A program made the translations under genes and the position numbers. Shown here one piece after another: positions 57,109 through 58,128 of a stretch of DNA of 58,128 bases. Origin of the DNA: Clostridium sp. OM02-18AC (lineage in GTDB: Bacteria > Bacillota > Clostridia > Lachnospirales > Lachnospiraceae); NCBI RefSeq assembly GCF_003481825.1, contig NZ_QULW01000024.1, positions 1 to 58,128 of the forward strand. Direction: 5' to 3'. The number at the start of each line of letters is the position of its first letter. Position 1 is the first letter of the stretch. The notes under the pieces are model-generated. The model searched no databases. It had not been told where the DNA came from and worked only from the letters and a program-made list of their open reading frames with translations.

Positions 57109-57932
57109 TCACAATTTCTCATATTTTTCAATCAGGCACTGATGCGTTTTTGTTTTCCTGTCATAGTTGACCGCCACAAAAAGGATTTCACCCGTATAAG
57201 CCTTAATAGAATCCGGATAACGTTTGTCCCGAATCTGCTGCATCGCACTCAGATATGCAATCGTAAGTACACTACTCAGCGAATTTTCATTGTGATACTG
57301 GATCACTGAAGCATATTCCATGTGGATTTTTTCGATCTGTGCTGCCACAGTTTCTGCATCCATGTCCAATGTTGCATCCAACAGCATACTCGATTCTCTT
57401 TGAAAATCTAAAAATTCATTCCACGTTTTCCGCTTCGTTGCCCGAATCAGTTCCTGGCGTATTTCTTCATTTGGTACAAAAGCTCTCTCCGTATTCGTAT
57501 CATAAGCCAGATATCCCAGATGAATCAGATAAGTCAGCACATCATCTTTATTGGCAAAGTTCACCGCATCATTCTGGAACGTTCCAGTCTGAACCTCCAC
57601 AGAACTTCCTGCAATCATTTCGATCTATAAACCTGCTCATTTCCGAGCAAATATCCATCGTACCAAAGCTTTACCTTTTCAAAATCTGGATCTTTGCTAA
57701 TAGTCAGATCTGTAAACATTTCTTTTGAGTCACAACCACAACTATAATACGCAGTTAACATATTTGCAGTAATAGACTTGCCAAAGCGGCGCGGGCGGCT
57801 GTTGCAGATGTATCCCTGTAAGGTATTCATTACTTTATTGGTAAATTTTAATAAGTCTGTCTTATCTACATAAATTTCTGAATTTAATGCTACCTGAAAT
57901 GCCCCATTTCCAGGATTTACAAAAGTCCCCAT
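57109..57932 (-). pseudogene. AAA-ATPase/PD-(D/E)XK gene with internal deletions
   Basis: A second, decayed relative of the gene at 50436-52007. Retained parts are the N-terminus with Walker A (SRPRRFGKS), a short WYDGYLLG piece, then after a frameshift the segment from MIAGSS to QYHNENSLSS, and the last 40 residues. Missing are the Walker B region (about 170 residues), about 50 residues after WYDGY, and the nuclease core with its FADLVF and VELKW motifs. The two open frames overlap by 4 bases at 57615-57618. Neither activity can survive. A TATACT -10 box lies upstream at 58015-58020. Confidence 0.85.
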
Positions 57933-58128
57933 CAATCAGCACCTACAAAGACCAGATTTTTCGTAGCTGCTATGGTAACGTTTTCCCATTGCCTTGGGCG
58001 AACTTTCTGCTTTCAGTATACCAAAAATCCGCGCAACTTGAAACCTCAAAAATACTCATGGAATATAAACCTAAAATGAAAATTTAAATTCCACTTCTCC
58101 AAAGGGCGGTGGAGTTTACTCTTGCACA
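57933..58128. other. Right-edge region without a gene
   Basis: Apart from a plausible -10 box (58015-58020) for the pseudogene and a short CCAC/GTGG inverted repeat near 58092-58112, I see nothing supported here. Confidence 0.4.

Noticed and set aside
1..58128. CRISPR array, complete insertion sequence, prophage or toxin-antitoxin pair
   Set aside because: No evenly spaced direct repeats, transposase, phage structural gene or credible toxin-antitoxin pair was found in the window.

Overview
The window looks like chromosomal core sequence from a spore-forming, low-to-mid GC clostridium, most likely family Lachnospiraceae; the genus cannot be fixed by reading alone. Support comes from the gene orders (tmcAL / pta-ackA-yceD-rpmF; nudF-spoIIM-xerD; rpmB / asp23-fakA / recG; rimO-pgsA-cinA-DUF2953-gerW; yicC-gmk-rpoZ), sporulation genes (spoIIM, gerW), LL-diaminopimelate aminotransferase, strong AGGAGG ribosome binding sites and TTGACA/TATAAT promoters. 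Most genes lie on the minus strand.

Layout. 0-5 kb: acetate production (pta-ackA), the yceD-rpmF pair under a near-consensus promoter buried in a perfect palindrome, and divergent tmcAL. 5-10 kb: a minus-strand run of housekeeping and poorly known genes (methyltransferase, DUF711, ACT protein, WalJ-like hydrolase, coaE, SseB). 10-12.4 kb: a chromate-transporter pair and a divergent LysR gene, separating coaE from polA. 12.4-19 kb: polA with a small zinc-finger membrane gene upstream, dapL, tRNA-Leu(CAA), a lipoprotein and upp. 19-27 kb: a hexapeptide acyltransferase, topB, xerD, spoIIM, nudF, proC and a DEAD-box helicase. 27-33.6 kb: a sensor kinase/response regulator/L,D-transpeptidase operon and a tryptophan-type ABC transporter (trpXYZ) behind a T-box riboswitch with a UGG specifier. 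33.6-46 kb: recG, fakA, asp23, rpmB, gerW, cinA, pgsA, rimO, rpoZ, gmk and yicC. 46-58 kb is more accessory: DUF4491, a decayed AraC/dicarboxylate symporter pair joined by a deletion, rqcH (fbpA), an AAA-ATPase/PD-(D/E)XK gene with a second badly deleted copy at the right end, an HD protein, a YjhG/YagF-like sugar-acid dehydratase with divergent GntR regulator, a NUDIX hydrolase and a DUF1848 protein.

Structure beyond genes. A small hairpin-forming intergenic repeat occurs four or five times; in two copies base pairs are exchanged while pairing is kept. A larger composite repeat with 17-bp direct repeats at its ends occurs upstream of the SseB gene, with a shorter relative upstream of proC. 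The chromate-transporter and LysR promoters appear to share one palindromic TTGCAA -35 box. The sensor-kinase ribosome binding site lies in one arm of a perfect 13-bp inverted repeat. No CRISPR array, rRNA, complete insertion sequence or prophage was seen. No clearly new multi-gene system stands out; the best candidates for undescribed biology are the repeat family, the promoter palindrome of yceD-rpmF and the shared-promoter arrangement of the chromate locus.
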